From contig NZ_JAUZEE010000004.1 in the NCBI RefSeq assembly GCF_030705305.1, positions 186,001-250,000 of the forward strand: DNA of 64,000 nt, written 5' to 3'. Each line of letters begins with the position of its first letter. Within the stretch, counting starts at the first letter, position 1. Below the pieces are notes generated by a model that was not told where the DNA came from, made no database searches, and saw only the letters and a program-made list of their open reading frames with translations. The translations under genes were made by a program, and so were the position numbers. The DNA is from Leptothrix discophora. Its GTDB lineage: Bacteria > Pseudomonadota > Gammaproteobacteria > Burkholderiales > Burkholderiaceae_C. Shown here one piece after another: positions 1 to 11,111 of the stretch.

Positions 1-2
1 CG

Positions 3-1601
3 GCACTGGCTCAGTCGCTGACACCGGGCGATCACCGCCTGACGCTGGGTGAACCACCCTTGCTCACCGTCCGAGCTCGCTTGGCAGAGGGCCAACAGAT
101 CGCCGGCACCCTGCCGCAACGCTGCCTGAGCGCCAGCCTTCAACCGGTCGACCCACGCGAAGGTGCAGCCGTGCCGCTCGAATGGCACGGCGCCGAACGC
201 GCCGACGACGGCAGCACGTGGGTCACGCTGACACACCCCGAACCGCTGAGGCTGCTGCGCATGCTGCTGCGCGCGACCCTGCATTGCGGCCCGCCGTTCA
301 CGCGTCTCCAGTTGCTGCAGGCCGAGGTCGACGGCACCGAACCTGCCAGGCCCCTCGCACCCGCGACCTACACCCTGCCTGCCCCTCCAGCCTCGAACGC
401 AGCGCCCGGGAGACCCTCCGAGTCCAGGTCGGCAGCACGGGCGCTGCCACCGCCGACCCGACCACCCTCTCCCCATCGACCAGACCGCGCCAGTCCCGCG
501 CCGCCCTGGCGCGAGCCACCGCCGCCAACGCCGATGAGGTCGGCCGAACCGACGGCGGCTGCAGCGGCGTCGGCCTCCGTGCCAACCATCTCGACGTCGC
601 CTGCGCTGGCCACATTCCTGCCGCCGACAAGCGCTGTGCCTCCTGCGCCACCTCCGCCACCTGCGCCGTCAGCCTCCACCGCCAGCCCGCTCACCGATGC
701 CTTCATGCAGGCCTGGCAGCACGATCTCTCCGAAGTGAAGAGGGACCTGCTGCCGCTGCAGCGACAGGTTGCTGTCCAGGAGCAACGCCTGAGCCGGCAG
801 GAAGACCTGCGCCGAGACGCCCTCGGCGTGCTGCTCGCGGTCGGCATCGGTGCGGGACTTTCGCGGGTCGCGTCTCGCGTCTGGCGCGACATCAGCTTGC
901 GTCGGATGCGCGCAGAGCCTGCGTTGGCGGCGACGGATGCACGAGACCGCGGCACACGTTCAACCGTCGGGCAGTTCGACCCGCCCACGCACCCGCATTC
1001 CTCCGACATGCCCGAGACCGACGCGCCCCACCTGCGCGCCGCCCCTGCGTCTCGGGCCACGCTGGACGAGTCGACGCATGTGGCGCTGTACGCGGAGGTC
1101 GATGCGCTGCGCTCGACCGGCCACCTCGATGCCGGCGTCGCGCTGCTGGAAACCGCCCTGCATGGTGAGATCGACCAGCCGCCCGGCGCGCTGCTGCGGC
1201 TGCTGGACCTGTACCGTCGGCTCGGCCTGGCCGATGCGCACGGCCACATTGCCGACGAGCTGGGGCGGCTCTACGCGGTTGAGGTGCCGGAGCTTGGTCA
1301 TTGCGCCCTGATCGACGAGGTCGACGTCGCAGGCACCCGTTCGGCGCTGCTGCGCCGACGCCCCGAACTGGCCGGACGCAGCCCCGCCGAGTCACGCCAG
1401 CGGCTGGCCGAGGCCCTGCTGGATCGCCGCTCCGGTACGCCCTTCAGCTGGCAGGACTTCCAGGCCGCCTTGGCCTGGCATGCCGAACTCGGCCGGCGTG
1501 ACGGCCGGATCACCGCATCGTCGGAACCCGCGACGACCACGCCCACCACGGCGGCCACGCCGTCGGCGGAAGAACCGGCCTGGCTGCTGCAGACGGGCTG
1601 A
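3..1601 (+). CDS. Proline-rich membrane protein of unknown function, 5' end outside window
   Basis: The frame is open from base 3 with no start that must be used, so the gene begins upstream of the window; a TTG at 60 is only an internal candidate. The visible part reads in order: a beta-type segment, a long low-complexity Pro/Ala/Ser region (about 330-690), a coiled-coil-like stretch rich in Gln, Arg and Leu (about 700-820), one hydrophobic segment around 820-870, and a C-terminal helical domain with TPR-like Leu/Ala spacing. This order loosely resembles FimV-type polar proteins, but I see no LysM domain and no convincing FimV motif, so no function is assigned. It converges with the oxidoreductase gene, 29 bp away. 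Confidence 0.6.
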   Translation, partial: ALAQSLTPGDHRLTLGEPPLLTVRARLAEGQQIAGTLPQRCLSASLQPVDPREGAAVPLEWHGAERADDGSTWVTLTHPEPLRLLRMLLRATLHCGPPFTRLQLLQAEVDGTEPARPLAPATYTLPAPPASNAAPGRPSESRSAARALPPPTRPPSPHRPDRASPAPPWREPPPPTPMRSAEPTAAAAASASVPTISTSPALATFLPPTSAVPPAPPPPPAPSASTASPLTDAFMQAWQHDLSEVKRDLLPLQRQVAVQEQRLSRQEDLRRDALGVLLAVGIGAGLSRVASRVWRDISLRRMRAEPALAATDARDRGTRSTVGQFDPPTHPHSSDMPETDAPHLRAAPASRATLDESTHVALYAEVDALRSTGHLDAGVALLETALHGEIDQPPGALLRLLDLYRRLGLADAHGHIADELGRLYAVEVPELGHCALIDEVDVAGTRSALLRRRPELAGRSPAESRQRLAEALLDRRSGTPFSWQDFQAALAWHAELGRRDGRITASSEPATTTPTTAATPSAEEPAWLLQTG

Positions 1602-1630
1602 GCGCGGTTCCGGCCGAAGCCGGCGCCGGA

Positions 1631-4600
1631 TCAGACCAGCACGCGCTCGATGCCGCCGGCGTTGGCGTGGCCGACGTAGTCGGGCATCCAGTTCTCGCCC
1701 AGGATCTGGCGGGCCATCTCGACGACGATGTAGTCGGCCTCGAGCAGGCCGTTGTTCAGGTCATCCTGGTAGCGGCTCAGGCCCTGCAGGCAGGCCGGGC
1801 AGGACGTCAGGATCTTCATGTCGCCCTGGTGCCCGGCCGCACGCAGCTGGGCCTCGCCCTTGCGGATCTCCTCTTCCTTGCGGAAGCGGATCTGGGTCGA
1901 GATGTCCGGCCGGTTCAGCGCCAGCGTGCCGGCCTCGCCGCAGCAGCGGTCGCTCTTGACCACGCCGTCGCCCAGCAGCGCCTTGACCGTCTTCATCGGG
2001 TCCTGGAGCTTCATCGGCGTGTGGCAAGGGTCGTGGTACAGGAAACCGCCCTGGCCGGACAGGGTGATGCCCTTCTCCAGCAGGTACTCGTGGATGTCGA
2101 TGATCCGGCAGCCCGGGAAGATCTTGTCGAACTGGTAGCCCTGCAGCTGGTCGTAGCAGGTGCCGCAGCTGACCACGACGGTCTTGATGTCGAGGTAGTT
2201 GAGCGTGTTGGCGACGCGGTGGAAAAGCACCCGGTTGTCGGTGATCATCTTCTCGGCCTTGTCGAACTGGCCGCTGCCGCGCTGGGGGTAGCCGCAGCAC
2301 AGGTAGCCCGGCGGCAGCACGGTCTGCACGCCGGCATGCCACAGCATGGCCTGCGTGGCCAGGCCGACCTGGCTGAAGAGTCGCTCGGAGCCGCAGCCCG
2401 GGAAATAGAACACCGCCTCGCTGTCGACCGTCGTCGCCTTGGGGTTGCGGATGATCGGGACATAGTTCTTGTCCTCGATGTCCAGCAGCGCCCGGGCCGT
2501 CTTCTTCGGCAGCCCCCCCGGCAGCTTCTTGTTGATGAAGTGGATGACCTGTTCCTTGACCGGCGCGGCACCGACCGAGGCCGGCGGCGCGCTGGTCTGC
2601 TTGCGGGCCACCACCTTGAGCACGTCGTTGGCGACGCGCTGCATCTTCATGCCCACGCCGACCATTGCCCCGCGCACCAGCTTGATGGTCTCGGGGTGGG
2701 TCGCGTTGAGCATGAACATCGCCGCCGCGCCCGCCGGGCGGAAGCTCTTCTGGCCCATCTTGCGCAGCAGGTTGCGCATGGCCATCGAGACATCGCCGAA
2801 GTCGATCTTGACCGGACAGGGGCTCAGGCACTTGTGGCAGACCGTGCAGTGATCGGCCACGTCCTCGAACTCTTCCCAGTGCTTGATGCTCACGCCGCGC
2901 CGGGTCTGCTCCTCATAGAGGAAGGCCTCGATCAGCAGCGAGGTCGCGAGGATCTTGTTGCGCGGCGAATAGAGCAGGTTGGCACGCGGCACGTGGGTGG
3001 CGCAGACCGGCTTGCACTTGCCGCAGCGCAGGCAGTCCTTGATGCTGGCGCTGATGTCGCCGATGTCGCTGCGCTGCATGATCAGCGACTCATGGCCCAT
3101 CAGGCCGAAGCTGGGCGTGTAGGCCTCGCTCAGGTCGGCCGAGCGGGTCTCGCTGCCCAGCGCGGCGGTGCGGTCCTTGGCCCGCAGCAGCTTGCCCTTG
3201 TTGAAGCGGCCTTCCGGGTCGATGCGGGCCTTGTAGGCGGCGAAGTTGCCGATCTCCTCGTCGGTCAGGAACTCGAGCTTGGTGATGCCGATGCCGTGTT
3301 CGCCGGAGATCACGCCGTCCAGGCTGCGCGCCAGCGTCATGATGCGGGCGACCGCCTCGTGCGCCGTCTGCAGCATCTCGTAGTTGTCGCTGTTGACGGG
3401 GATGTTGGTGTGCACGTTGCCGTCGCCGGCATGCATGTGCAGGGCCACCCAGACGCGCCCGCGCAGCACCGTCTGGTGGATCTTGCGGCAGGCCTCGACG
3501 ATGGGCTCGAAGGCCGCGCCGGCGAAGATCTGCTGCTGGAAGGGCTTGAGGATCTGCGCGCGCCACGAGGCCCGCAGGCTGTGGTCCTGCAGCTGGTCGA
3601 AGAAGCTGCGGCCGGCGCTGACCTCGTCGTGCTGGGCCGCGTCCAGGCCGTCCTTCCAGCCCTGCCAGCGCTGGCGCACCTCGGCCAGCAGTGCCAGGGC
3701 CTGCTGGACGCGGTCGCCCAGCAGCTCGGCGCTCGGGATCTCGCTGGCGTCGTCGGTCTTGCCCAGCGGCAGCGAGCCGGCGCTGAAGAAGGCTTCCAGC
3801 CGGTCGACCAGCTCCAGCTTGTTGCGCAGCGACAGCTCGATGTTGATGCGCTCGATGCCCAGCGTGTACTCGCCCATGCGTTCGAGCGGGATCACCACGT
3901 CCTCGTTGACCTTGAACGCATTGGTGTGGCGGCTGATCGCCGCCGTGCGCTTGCGGTCCAGCCAGAAGGTCTTGCGCGCGTCGGCGCTGACCGCCACGAA
4001 GCCTTCGCCCGATCGGCCGTTGGCCAGCCGGATGACCTCGCTGGTGGCGCGCGCCACCGCGTTCTCGTCGTCGCCGACGATGTCGCCGACCAGCACCATC
4101 TTGGGCAGGCCGCCGCGCTTGCTCTTGGTCGTGTAGCCGACCGCCTTGAGGTAGCGGTCGTCAAGGTGTTCCAGGCCGGCCAGGATGGCGCCGCCGGGGC
4201 GCTTCATCTCGGCGAACATGAAGTCCTTGATGTCGACGATCGACGGCACGCATTCCTTCGGGTTGCCGAAGAACTCCAGGCAGACCGTGCGCACATGCGC
4301 CGGCATGCGGTGCACGACCCAGCGCGCGCTGGTGATCAGGCCGTCGCAGCCCTCCTTCTGGATGCCGGGCAGGCCGGCGAGGAACTTGTCGGTGACGTCC
4401 TTGCCCAGCCCTTCCTTGCGAAACACGCGGCCGGGGATGTCCAGGCGCTCGGTGCGCTCCAGCGTCTTGCCGCTGGCGTCGAAGTAGCGCAGCTCGAAGC
4501 TGGCGGTCTCGACGTCGTGGATCTTGCCGAGGTTGTGGCCCAGGCGAACCACCTCCAGCCACTTGGCCTCGGGCGTGACCATGCGCCAGCTCGCCAGGTT

Positions 4601-5578
4601 GTCCAGCGCGGTGCCCCACAGCACGGCCTTCTTGCCACCCGCGTTCATCGCGATGTTGCCGCCGATGCAGCTGGCCTCGGCCGAGGTCGGGTCGACCGCG
4701 AAGACGAAGCCGGCGCGCTCGGCCGCATCGGACACGCGCTGCGTCACCACGCCCGCGCCGGTCCAGATGGTCGGCACCGGCTGGGCCAGACCGGGCAGCG
4801 AGACGTGCTCGACCTCGGTCATCTGTTCGAGCTTCTCGGTGTTGATGACCGCGCTGCGCCAGGTCAGCGGGACCGCGCCGCCGGTGTAGCCGGTGCCGCC
4901 GCCGCGCGGAATGATGGTCAGGCCCAGCTCGACGCAGCCGGCCACCAGCGCGGCCATCTCGGCCTCGGTGTCGGGGGTCAGCACGACGAAGGGGTATTCG
5001 ACGCGCCAGTCGGTCGCGTCGGTCACGTGCGACACGCGCGACAGGCCGTCGAACTTGACGTTGTCGCGCGCCGTGTGGCGGCCCAGCACCTTGCGGGTCC
5101 GGGCGCGCAGGTCGTACACCGTGCGGAAGCGGGCCGAGAACTGCTCGACCGCGACGCGCGCGGCCGCCAGCAGCTCGCCGACCGCGGCGTCGCGCTCGCC
5201 GTCCTCGGCCGGGCGACGGCGCTTCTCGATCTCCTGCAGGCGGTGGTTGAGCGCGTCGACCAGCAGCTGGCGACGCTTCGGGTTGTCGATCAGGTCGTCT
5301 TCGAGGTACGGGTTGCGCTGGACCACCCAGATGTCGCCCAGGACCTCGTAGAGCATGCGCGCGGACCGGCCGGTGCGGCGCTCGGCGCGCAGGCGTTCGA
5401 GCAGGTTCCAGGCGTGCTGGCCCAGCAGGCGCTGGACGATCTCGCGGTCGGACAGGGACGTGTAGTTGTAGGGGATCTCGCGCAGGCGCGGGGCGGCGGA
5501 ATCGGCCACGTGGACATCGGCGCCGAGGGCATCGCCTGCCGGCAGGTCGTTGGGCATCAGGGGGAGCGGAGCGTTCAT
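1631..5578 (-). CDS. DUF3683-type FAD-linked oxidase fused to 4Fe-4S and CCG domains (D-lactate/glycolate dehydrogenase-like)
   Basis: A 1315-residue fusion. Residues about 35-130 match the DUF3683 N-terminal domain. A GlcD/Dld-type FAD-binding domain follows, with the pyrophosphate loop [13 protein letters not shown] near residue 220 and GEHGIGITK towards its end. Two 4Fe-4S ferredoxin motifs ([11 protein letters not shown] near 850, [12 protein letters not shown] near 910) come next, then two CCG cysteine-rich domains (FPGCGSE...CCGY, then DPCH...CCGEAG and CPACL). This is the architecture of flavin 2-hydroxyacid dehydrogenases that pass electrons through Fe-S and CCG modules to the quinone pool; the exact substrate is not evident. 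The start is the ATG giving [11 protein letters not shown]; the longer open frame upstream has non-coding character. Probably cytoplasmic or membrane-peripheral. Confidence 0.9.
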   Translation of the reverse strand: MNAPLPLMPNDLPAGDALGADVHVADSAAPRLREIPYNYTSLSDREIVQRLLGQHAWNLLERLRAERRTGRSARMLYEVLGDIWVVQRNPYLEDDLIDNPKRRQLLVDALNHRLQEIEKRRRPAEDGERDAAVGELLAAARVAVEQFSARFRTVYDLRARTRKVLGRHTARDNVKFDGLSRVSHVTDATDWRVEYPFVVLTPDTEAEMAALVAGCVELGLTIIPRGGGTGYTGGAVPLTWRSAVINTEKLEQMTEVEHVSLPGLAQPVPTIWTGAGVVTQRVSDAAERAGFVFAVDPTSAEASCIGGNIAMNAGGKKAVLWGTALDNLASWRMVTPEAKWLEVVRLGHNLGKIHDVETASFELRYFDASGKTLERTERLDIPGRVFRKEGLGKDVTDKFLAGLPGIQKEGCDGLITSARWVVHRMPAHVRTVCLEFFGNPKECVPSIVDIKDFMFAEMKRPGGAILAGLEHLDDRYLKAVGYTTKSKRGGLPKMVLVGDIVGDDENAVARATSEVIRLANGRSGEGFVAVSADARKTFWLDRKRTAAISRHTNAFKVNEDVVIPLERMGEYTLGIERINIELSLRNKLELVDRLEAFFSAGSLPLGKTDDASEIPSAELLGDRVQQALALLAEVRQRWQGWKDGLDAAQHDEVSAGRSFFDQLQDHSLRASWRAQILKPFQQQIFAGAAFEPIVEACRKIHQTVLRGRVWVALHMHAGDGNVHTNIPVNSDNYEMLQTAHEAVARIMTLARSLDGVISGEHGIGITKLEFLTDEEIGNFAAYKARIDPEGRFNKGKLLRAKDRTAALGSETRSADLSEAYTPSFGLMGHESLIMQRSDIGDISASIKDCLRCGKCKPVCATHVPRANLLYSPRNKILATSLLIEAFLYEEQTRRGVSIKHWEEFEDVADHCTVCHKCLSPCPVKIDFGDVSMAMRNLLRKMGQKSFRPAGAAAMFMLNATHPETIKLVRGAMVGVGMKMQRVANDVLKVVARKQTSAPPASVGAAPVKEQVIHFINKKLPGGLPKKTARALLDIEDKNYVPIIRNPKATTVDSEAVFYFPGCGSERLFSQVGLATQAMLWHAGVQTVLPPGYLCCGYPQRGSGQFDKAEKMITDNRVLFHRVANTLNYLDIKTVVVSCGTCYDQLQGYQFDKIFPGCRIIDIHEYLLEKGITLSGQGGFLYHDPCHTPMKLQDPMKTVKALLGDGVVKSDRCCGEAGTLALNRPDISTQIRFRKEEEIRKGEAQLRAAGHQGDMKILTSCPACLQGLSRYQDDLNNGLLEADYIVVEMARQILGENWMPDYVGHANAGGIERVLV

Positions 5579-5854
5579 GAGGCCGCGGGCGCGAACAGCG
5601 CGCGAGAGAGGCGCGGACGGGGTGTTTCCCGCCGCTGGAAACGGGGCCTGAAGGTCCTGGCGGGCAGGCTCAAGCGCGATCGCGAATGGTAGCGCAGGGG
5701 CGTATTTTCCCTGGGAGACAGGCCCTTGCCGGAGCCCGGGCGCCGCCCGGCCGGCGGTCGCCCGCGCGGTGCTCACCGGACGGCTCGCGCCGCATCCTGA
5801 CTTGCCCGGTTGCCGGGCCCGCGGCTTCATGACAAAACCGTGTCGTGCGAGCCG

Positions 5855-5872
5855 CTGCCATGAAGCGGTCAC
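5855..5872 (+). promoter_or_regulatory. Pho box (PhoB-binding site) upstream of ugpB
   Basis: CTGCCAT-GAAG-CGGTCAC matches the Pho box half-site pair CTGTCAT-N4-CTGTCAC at 12 of 14 positions with the correct 4-bp spacer. It lies 64 bp before the ugpB start, in the 358-bp gap between the oxidoreductase and ugpB. The ugp operon is a known PhoB target in enterobacteria, so site and target agree. The rest of this gap (5579-5854) holds no gene I can support. Confidence 0.75.
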
Positions 5873-5936
5873 AGGCCTGACCGAAGCTCGCGCCCCGGTT
5901 CGCAGCCCTGCCCACCGATCACCCGGAGATGTCCCG

Positions 5937-7250
5937 ATGAAACAGACCGCCATCCGACTGAGCCTGGCCCTGGCCGGCCTGGCCGCCAGCTTCGCCAGCC
6001 AGGCCCAGACCGAGATCCAGTGGTGGCACTCGATGACCGCCGTCAACGGCGAATGGGTCAACGACCTCGCCACCCAGTTCAATGCCAGCCAGTCCGACTA
6101 CAAGATCGTGCCGACCTACAAGGGCAGCTACGACGAGTCGATGACCGCGGCCATCGCCGCCTTCCGCGCCGGCAACGCGCCGCACATCCTGCAGGTCTTC
6201 GAGGTCGGCACCGCGACCATGATGGCCAGCAAGGGCGCCGTCGTGCCGGTCGGCCAGGTCATGAAGGACGCCGGCCTGAAGTTCGATCCTGCCGCCTACA
6301 TCCCCGCCGTGGCCGGCTACTACACCGCGCCGAACGGGCAGATGCTGAGCTTCCCGTTCAACTCGTCGACGACGGTCTTCTACTTCAACAAGGACGCCTT
6401 CAAGGCCGCCGGCCTGAACCCCGACAAGGCCCCGGCGACCTGGCCGGAGGTGGCGCTGGCCGCCGCCAAGCTCAAGGCCAGCGGCCACAAGTGCCCGCTG
6501 TCGATCGCCTGGCAGGGCTGGACCCAGCTGGAGAGCTTCTCGGCCTGGCACAACACCGAGTACGCGACGAAGTCCAACGGCCTGGCCGGCCTGGACGCGC
6601 GGCTGAAGATCAACTCGCCGCTGCATGTGCGCCACATCGAGAACCTGGCCAACATGGCCCAGCAGGGCCTGTTCGTCTACAAGGGCCGTGCCAACGTGCC
6701 CGAGGCCAGCTTCATCTCCGGCGAGTGCGCCATGATGACCACGTCCTCCGGCTTCTACGGCAACGTGAAGAAGAACGCCAAGTTCGCCTACGGCCTGTCG
6801 CCGCTGCCCTACTACCCGGACGTCACCGGCGCGCCGCAGAACACCGTCATCGGCGGGGCCAGCCTGTGGGTGCTGTCGGGCAAGAAGCCGGCCGAGTACA
6901 AGGGCGTGGCGCAGTTCTTCAACTTCCTGTCCAACGCCGAGGTCCAGTCGGCCAGCCACAAGCGCACCGGCTACCTGCCGATCACGCTGGCGGCCTACAA
7001 GCTGACCGACCAGTCCGGCTACTACAAGGACAACCCCGGCACCGACGTGGCGGTCAACCAGATGGTCCGCAAGGTGACCGACAAGTCGCGCGGCATCCGC
7101 CTGGGCAACTACCTGCAGATCCGAACCATCGAGGACGAGGAACTCGAACAGGTCTGGGCCGGCAAGAAGACCGCCAAGGACGCGCTGGACAGCGTCGTCG
7201 CGCGTGGCAACGAACTGCTGGAGCGCTTCGAGAAGGCGAACAAGCCCTGA
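5937..7250 (+). CDS. ugpB: sn-glycerol-3-phosphate ABC transporter, periplasmic binding protein UgpB
   Basis: A 437-residue solute-binding protein with a Sec signal peptide ([20 protein letters not shown], cleavage probably after SQA) followed by the UgpB-typical QWWHSM and [17 protein letters not shown] segments. It captures sn-glycerol-3-phosphate or glycerophosphodiesters in the periplasm for UgpAEC. The ATG at 5937 has GGAGA seven bases upstream, so the open frame that starts earlier is not used. First gene of the ugp operon, directly behind a Pho box. Family assignment is firm; the relative affinity for glycerol-3-phosphate versus glycerophosphocholine cannot be read from sequence. Confidence 0.95.
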   Translation: MKQTAIRLSLALAGLAASFASQAQTEIQWWHSMTAVNGEWVNDLATQFNASQSDYKIVPTYKGSYDESMTAAIAAFRAGNAPHILQVFEVGTATMMASKGAVVPVGQVMKDAGLKFDPAAYIPAVAGYYTAPNGQMLSFPFNSSTTVFYFNKDAFKAAGLNPDKAPATWPEVALAAAKLKASGHKCPLSIAWQGWTQLESFSAWHNTEYATKSNGLAGLDARLKINSPLHVRHIENLANMAQQGLFVYKGRANVPEASFISGECAMMTTSSGFYGNVKKNAKFAYGLSPLPYYPDVTGAPQNTVIGGASLWVLSGKKPAEYKGVAQFFNFLSNAEVQSASHKRTGYLPITLAAYKLTDQSGYYKDNPGTDVAVNQMVRKVTDKSRGIRLGNYLQIRTIEDEELEQVWAGKKTAKDALDSVVARGNELLERFEKANKP

Positions 7251-7297
7251 CGGACCCGTTCGCCTCCGGCTGCCGACATGACGGCACCCCTCCCCGT

Positions 7298-7320
7298 CCC
7301 TCCCCGCCCGGCGGGGAGGG
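7298..7320. repeat. Perfect intercistronic hairpin between ugpB and ugpA
   Basis: CCCTCCCCGC, loop CCG, GCGGGGAGGG: a perfect 10-bp stem ending 21 bp before ugpA. There is no T-run after it, so it is not a standard terminator. Hairpins or REP elements between binding-protein and permease genes commonly stabilise the upstream mRNA and make the binding protein more abundant; that role is inferred here. Confidence 0.6.
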
Positions 7321-7341
7321 TCTGCCCAGAAGGACCCGTGC

Positions 7342-8229
7342 ATGAGCGCTGACAAGCGCGTCGTCTTCCGTTCCCGCTGGCTGCCCTGGCTGCTGCTGGC
7401 GCCGCAGCTCGTGGTGATCGGGGCCTTCTTCTTCTGGCCGGCCGGCCAGGCGCTGCTGCAGTCGCTGCAGCAGAGCGATGCCTTCGGCACCTCGGTCGAG
7501 TGGGTCGGGCTGGAGAACTTCCGCCACCTCTGGAACGACCCGCTCTACCTCGCCTCGTTCAAGACCACGGCGGTGTTCTCGCTGCTGGTCGCCGGACTGG
7601 GCATCGGCCTGTCGCTGATGCTGGCCGTCTTCGCCGACCGCATCGTGCGTGGCGCGACCTTCTACCGCACGCTGCTGATCTGGCCCTATGCCGTCGCACC
7701 GGCCATCGCCGGCGTGCTGTGGCTGTTCCTGTTCTCGCCCGGCATGGGCGTGGTCGCGCACGCGCTGGGCCTGTTCAGCGTCCACTGGAACCACCTGCTG
7801 CGCGGCGACCACGCGATGACGCTGATCGTCATCGCGGCGGTCTGGAAGCAGATCTCCTACAACGTGCTGTTCTTCATCGCCGGCCTGCAGTCCATCCCGG
7901 CCTCGCTGATCGAGGCGGCCGCGATCGACGGGGCGCGGCCCTGGCGGCGCTTCTGGACGATCCAGTTGCCGCTGCTGTCGCCGACGACCTTCTTCCTGCT
8001 GGTCATCAACATCGTCTACGCCTTCTTCGACACCTTCGCGATCGTTGACGCGGCCACGCAGGGCGGGCCGGGCAAGGACACGTCCATCCTCGTCTACAAG
8101 GTCTACCACGACGGCTTCAAGGCGCTGGACCTGGGCGGCTCGGCGGCCCAGTCGGTCGTGCTGATGGTCATCGTGGTCGGCCTGACGGTGCTGCAGTTCC
8201 GCTTCGTCGAGAAGAAGGTGACCTACTGA
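7342..8229 (+). CDS. ugpA: sn-glycerol-3-phosphate ABC transporter permease UgpA
   Basis: A 295-residue inner-membrane permease of the MalF/UgpA type, with about six hydrophobic helices starting at [19 protein letters not shown]. The cytoplasmic EAA loop ([20 protein letters not shown]) that docks on the ATPase lies near residue 195. It forms the membrane channel with UgpE. The ATG at 7342 follows a purine-rich stretch (AGAAGGA), and the gene lies 91 bp after ugpB with a strong hairpin between them. Confidence 0.94.
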   Translation: MSADKRVVFRSRWLPWLLLAPQLVVIGAFFFWPAGQALLQSLQQSDAFGTSVEWVGLENFRHLWNDPLYLASFKTTAVFSLLVAGLGIGLSLMLAVFADRIVRGATFYRTLLIWPYAVAPAIAGVLWLFLFSPGMGVVAHALGLFSVHWNHLLRGDHAMTLIVIAAVWKQISYNVLFFIAGLQSIPASLIEAAAIDGARPWRRFWTIQLPLLSPTTFFLLVINIVYAFFDTFAIVDAATQGGPGKDTSILVYKVYHDGFKALDLGGSAAQSVVLMVIVVGLTVLQFRFVEKKVTY

Positions 8230-8245
8230 TGCGGGCCGCGCCGTG

Positions 8246-9097
8246 ATGGTCGAACGCCGCCCCTGGCTGGACCTGCTCGCCCATGCGGTGCTGCTGCTGG
8301 GCGTGCTGGTCGTGGCCTTCCCGGTCTACGTGACCTTCGTCGCCTCGACCCACACGGCGCAGGAGATCGTGCAGGCGCCGATGCCGCTGCTGCCCGGCGG
8401 GCACTTCATCGACAACTACCTGACCGCCCTGGGCGGCACGCGCGAGGGCACCGGCTCCAAGGCCGCCGTCGGCCAGATGATGCTGGTCAGCCTGGTGATG
8501 GCGCTGGGCATCGCGCTGGGCAAGATCGCGATCTCGCTGCTGTCGGCCTTCGCGATCGTCTACTTCCGCTTCCCGCTGCGCCGGCTGTGCTTCTGGGCCA
8601 TCTTCGTGACGCTGATGCTGCCGGTGGAGGTCCGCATCGCGCCGACCTACAAGGTGGTCTCCGACCTCGGCATGCTCAACAGCTACGCCGGCCTGACCAT
8701 CCCGCTGATCGCCTCGGCCACCGCGACCTTCCTGTTCCGGCAGTTCTTCCTGACCGTGCCGGATGAACTCGCCGAGGCCGCCCGCATCGACGGTGCCGGA
8801 CCGCTGTGCTTCTTCAGGGACGTGCTGCTGCCGCTGTCGGCGACCAGCGTCGCCGCGCTGTTCGTGATCCAGTTCATCTACGGCTGGAACCAGTACCTCT
8901 GGCCGCTGCTGGTGACCACCGACGAGCGCATGTACCCCGTCGTGATCGGCATCAAGCGGATGATTGCCGGCGGTGACGCGCAGATCGAATGGAACATCGT
9001 GATGGCCACCGCCATCCTCGCGATGCTGCCGCCGGCGCTGGTCGTCGTGCTGATGCAGAAGTGGTTCGTCAAGGGCCTGGTCGACACCGAGAAATAG
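8246..9097 (+). CDS. ugpE: sn-glycerol-3-phosphate ABC transporter permease UgpE
   Basis: A 283-residue MalG-type permease, partner of UgpA, with six predicted membrane helices and the EAA motif [24 protein letters not shown] codon directly precedes the chosen ATG at 8246; the ATG is preferred because the resulting N terminus MVERRPWL aligns with the MIENRPWL start of enterobacterial UgpE. It begins 16 bp after the ugpA stop, so both are surely cotranscribed. Confidence 0.94.
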   Translation: MVERRPWLDLLAHAVLLLGVLVVAFPVYVTFVASTHTAQEIVQAPMPLLPGGHFIDNYLTALGGTREGTGSKAAVGQMMLVSLVMALGIALGKIAISLLSAFAIVYFRFPLRRLCFWAIFVTLMLPVEVRIAPTYKVVSDLGMLNSYAGLTIPLIASATATFLFRQFFLTVPDELAEAARIDGAGPLCFFRDVLLPLSATSVAALFVIQFIYGWNQYLWPLLVTTDERMYPVVIGIKRMIAGGDAQIEWNIVMATAILAMLPPALVVVLMQKWFVKGLVDTEK

Positions 9098-9128
9098 ACG
9101 ACGGGTCCACCCGTCAAGGACACACCCA

Positions 9129-10274
9129 GTGGCAGCTCTCTCCTTGCGTGGCGTGGTCAAGCGCTACGGCTTCGGCAAGTCCGCGCAACAGGTCGTGCAC
9201 GGCGTCGATGCCGAGTTCGACGACGGCGAGTTCATCGTCATCGTCGGCCCCTCCGGCTGCGGCAAGAGCACGTTGCTGCGCATGGTCGCGGGGCTGGAGG
9301 AGATCAGCGCCGGCCAGATCCTGTTCCGCAACGCCAAGGGCGAGCGGGTCGTCAACGACCTCGAGCCGGCCGAGCGCGACATCGCCATGGTGTTCCAGAA
9401 CTACGCGCTCTACCCGCACATGAGCGTGTACGACAACATGGCCTACGGCCTGAAGATCGCCGGCCTGGACAAGGCCGAGATCCGCCGCCGGGTCGACAAG
9501 GCCGCCGCCATCCTCGAACTCGGCACGCTGCTGGAGCGCCGGCCGCGCCAGCTCTCCGGCGGCCAGCGCCAGCGCGTCGCGATGGGCCGCGCGATCGTGC
9601 GCCAGCCGCAGGTCTTCCTGTTCGACGAGCCGCTGTCCAACCTGGACGCCAAGCTGCGGGCCCAGACCCGGCTGGAGATCCGCCGCCTGCATGCGGAGCT
9701 GGGCATCACCTCGCTGTTCGTCACCCACGACCAGGTCGAGGCGATGACGCTGGCCCAGCGCATGGTCGTCATGAACGCCGGCCGGATCGAGCAGATCGGC
9801 ACGCCCGAGGCGGTCTATGCCGAGCCGGCCACGCCCTTCGTCGCGACCTTCATCGGCTCGCCGCCGATGAACCTGGTGGAGACCCGCGTCGAGGCCGGCC
9901 GGAAGGTCCGCTGCGCCGGCCTGGCGCTGGACCTGCCGGCCGACCTGCCTTTCGCCTGCCCGATGCCCGGCGAACCGCTGCTGCTGGGCGTGCGGCCGGA
10001 GCACCTGGGCATCGCCAACGACGACGGCAACGGCCTCTCCAGCGCGGCCACCCACTGGCCGGCCGTCGTCGAGATGGTCGAGATGCTCGGCGCGGAACGT
10101 CTCGTGCACGCCCGCCTGGCCACGCCCGATGCAGCCACCGCACCGCTGCTGACCGCCCGCATCGACGCCACCCTGCCCTGCCCGGTCGTGCACGCCCGCG
10201 TCACGCTGCGCTGTGCCGCCGAACACCTGCACGGCTACGACCCGACGAGTCAGCGACGCCTGCCCCGGGCGTGA
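9129..10274 (+). CDS. ugpC: sn-glycerol-3-phosphate ABC transporter ATP-binding protein UgpC
   Basis: A 381-residue MalK/UgpC-type ATPase that drives UgpAE. Visible motifs: Walker [10 protein letters not shown] (residues 39-47), Q-loop in [14 protein letters not shown] signature [14 protein letters not shown], Walker [13 protein letters not shown] and the switch histidine FVTHD. A C-terminal MalK-like regulatory/TOBE domain includes GVRPEHLGI. The start is a GTG (GTG GCA GCT), 31 bp after ugpE. The C-terminal domain is where MalK relatives take regulatory input. Confidence 0.95.
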   Translation: MAALSLRGVVKRYGFGKSAQQVVHGVDAEFDDGEFIVIVGPSGCGKSTLLRMVAGLEEISAGQILFRNAKGERVVNDLEPAERDIAMVFQNYALYPHMSVYDNMAYGLKIAGLDKAEIRRRVDKAAAILELGTLLERRPRQLSGGQRQRVAMGRAIVRQPQVFLFDEPLSNLDAKLRAQTRLEIRRLHAELGITSLFVTHDQVEAMTLAQRMVVMNAGRIEQIGTPEAVYAEPATPFVATFIGSPPMNLVETRVEAGRKVRCAGLALDLPADLPFACPMPGEPLLLGVRPEHLGIANDDGNGLSSAATHWPAVVEMVEMLGAERLVHARLATPDAATAPLLTARIDATLPCPVVHARVTLRCAAEHLHGYDPTSQRRLPRA

Positions 10275-10316
10275 AAATCTTCTCTCCCCGACTGCGGCCG
10301 CCAGGCCCGATCCACC

Positions 10317-11111
10317 ATGTCCACTGCCCGCCTGTCCCCCTGGCCCTACCCGCGCTGGATCGCGCACCGCGGCGCCGGCAAGCAGGCGCCCGAGAACACG
10401 CTGGCGGCCTTCCGCCACGGCGCCGCGCTGGGCTGGACCAGCTACGAATGCGACGTCAAGCTCAGCGCCGACGGCGAGCTGTTCCTGCTGCACGACGACA
10501 CCCTGCAGCGCACCAGCGACGGCCACGGCATCGCCGGCCTGCTGGACTGGACCGCCCTGTCGCGGCTCGATGCCGGCAGCTGGCAGGGCCCGGCCTGGGC
10601 CGGCGAGCCGCTGCCCCGGCTGGAGGCCATCGCGCGGCACTGCCTGGCGCGCGGCCACACGCTCAACATCGAGATCAAGCCGACCACCGGCACCGATGCG
10701 CCGACCGGGCGCGCCGTCGCGCTGGCCGTGCGCGACCTGTGGCAGGACGCGGTGCAGGCCGGTCGCAGCCCCTGGCCGCTGCTCAGCAGCTTCCAGCCCG
10801 AAGCGCTGGCCGCCGCCCGCATCGCCGCCCCCGAACTGCCGCGCGCGCTGCTGCTCGACACCCTGCAAGCCGACAGCTGGCAGCGCGCCGATGAACTCGG
10901 CTGCGTCGCCGTGGTGCTCAACCACCGGCTGATCGACGGTCACGGGCTGATCGCGCAGCGCCAGGCCGACGGCCTGCGCGTGCTGGTCTACACCGTCAAC
11001 GACGCGGCGCGCGCGCGCCAGCTGTTCGACTGGGGCCTGGACGGCGTCATCAGCGACGCGGTCGACGACATCCGCGAGCAGGTCGAGGCGCTCGCCAGGA
11101 CGCAGCCATGA
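10317..11111 (+). CDS. ugpQ: Glycerophosphodiester phosphodiesterase UgpQ
   Basis: A 264-residue GDPD-family hydrolase that splits glycerophosphodiesters into glycerol-3-phosphate and an alcohol. The family signature is clear: IAHRGAGKQAPENTLAAF near the N terminus, YECDVKLSADGELFLLHDD with the second catalytic His, and IEIKP. No signal peptide, so cytoplasmic, acting on diesters imported by UgpBAEC. It follows ugpC by 42 bp, and its TGA overlaps the ATG of the next gene (ATGA). Confidence 0.94.
   Translation: MSTARLSPWPYPRWIAHRGAGKQAPENTLAAFRHGAALGWTSYECDVKLSADGELFLLHDDTLQRTSDGHGIAGLLDWTALSRLDAGSWQGPAWAGEPLPRLEAIARHCLARGHTLNIEIKPTTGTDAPTGRAVALAVRDLWQDAVQAGRSPWPLLSSFQPEALAAARIAAPELPRALLLDTLQADSWQRADELGCVAVVLNHRLIDGHGLIAQRQADGLRVLVYTVNDAARARQLFDWGLDGVISDAVDDIREQVEALARTQP

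Noticed and set aside
1667-5692. A 1341-codon open frame on the plus strand opposite the FAD oxidoreductase
   Set aside because: Same codon-bias shadow; the minus strand encodes a protein with complete cofactor motifs.
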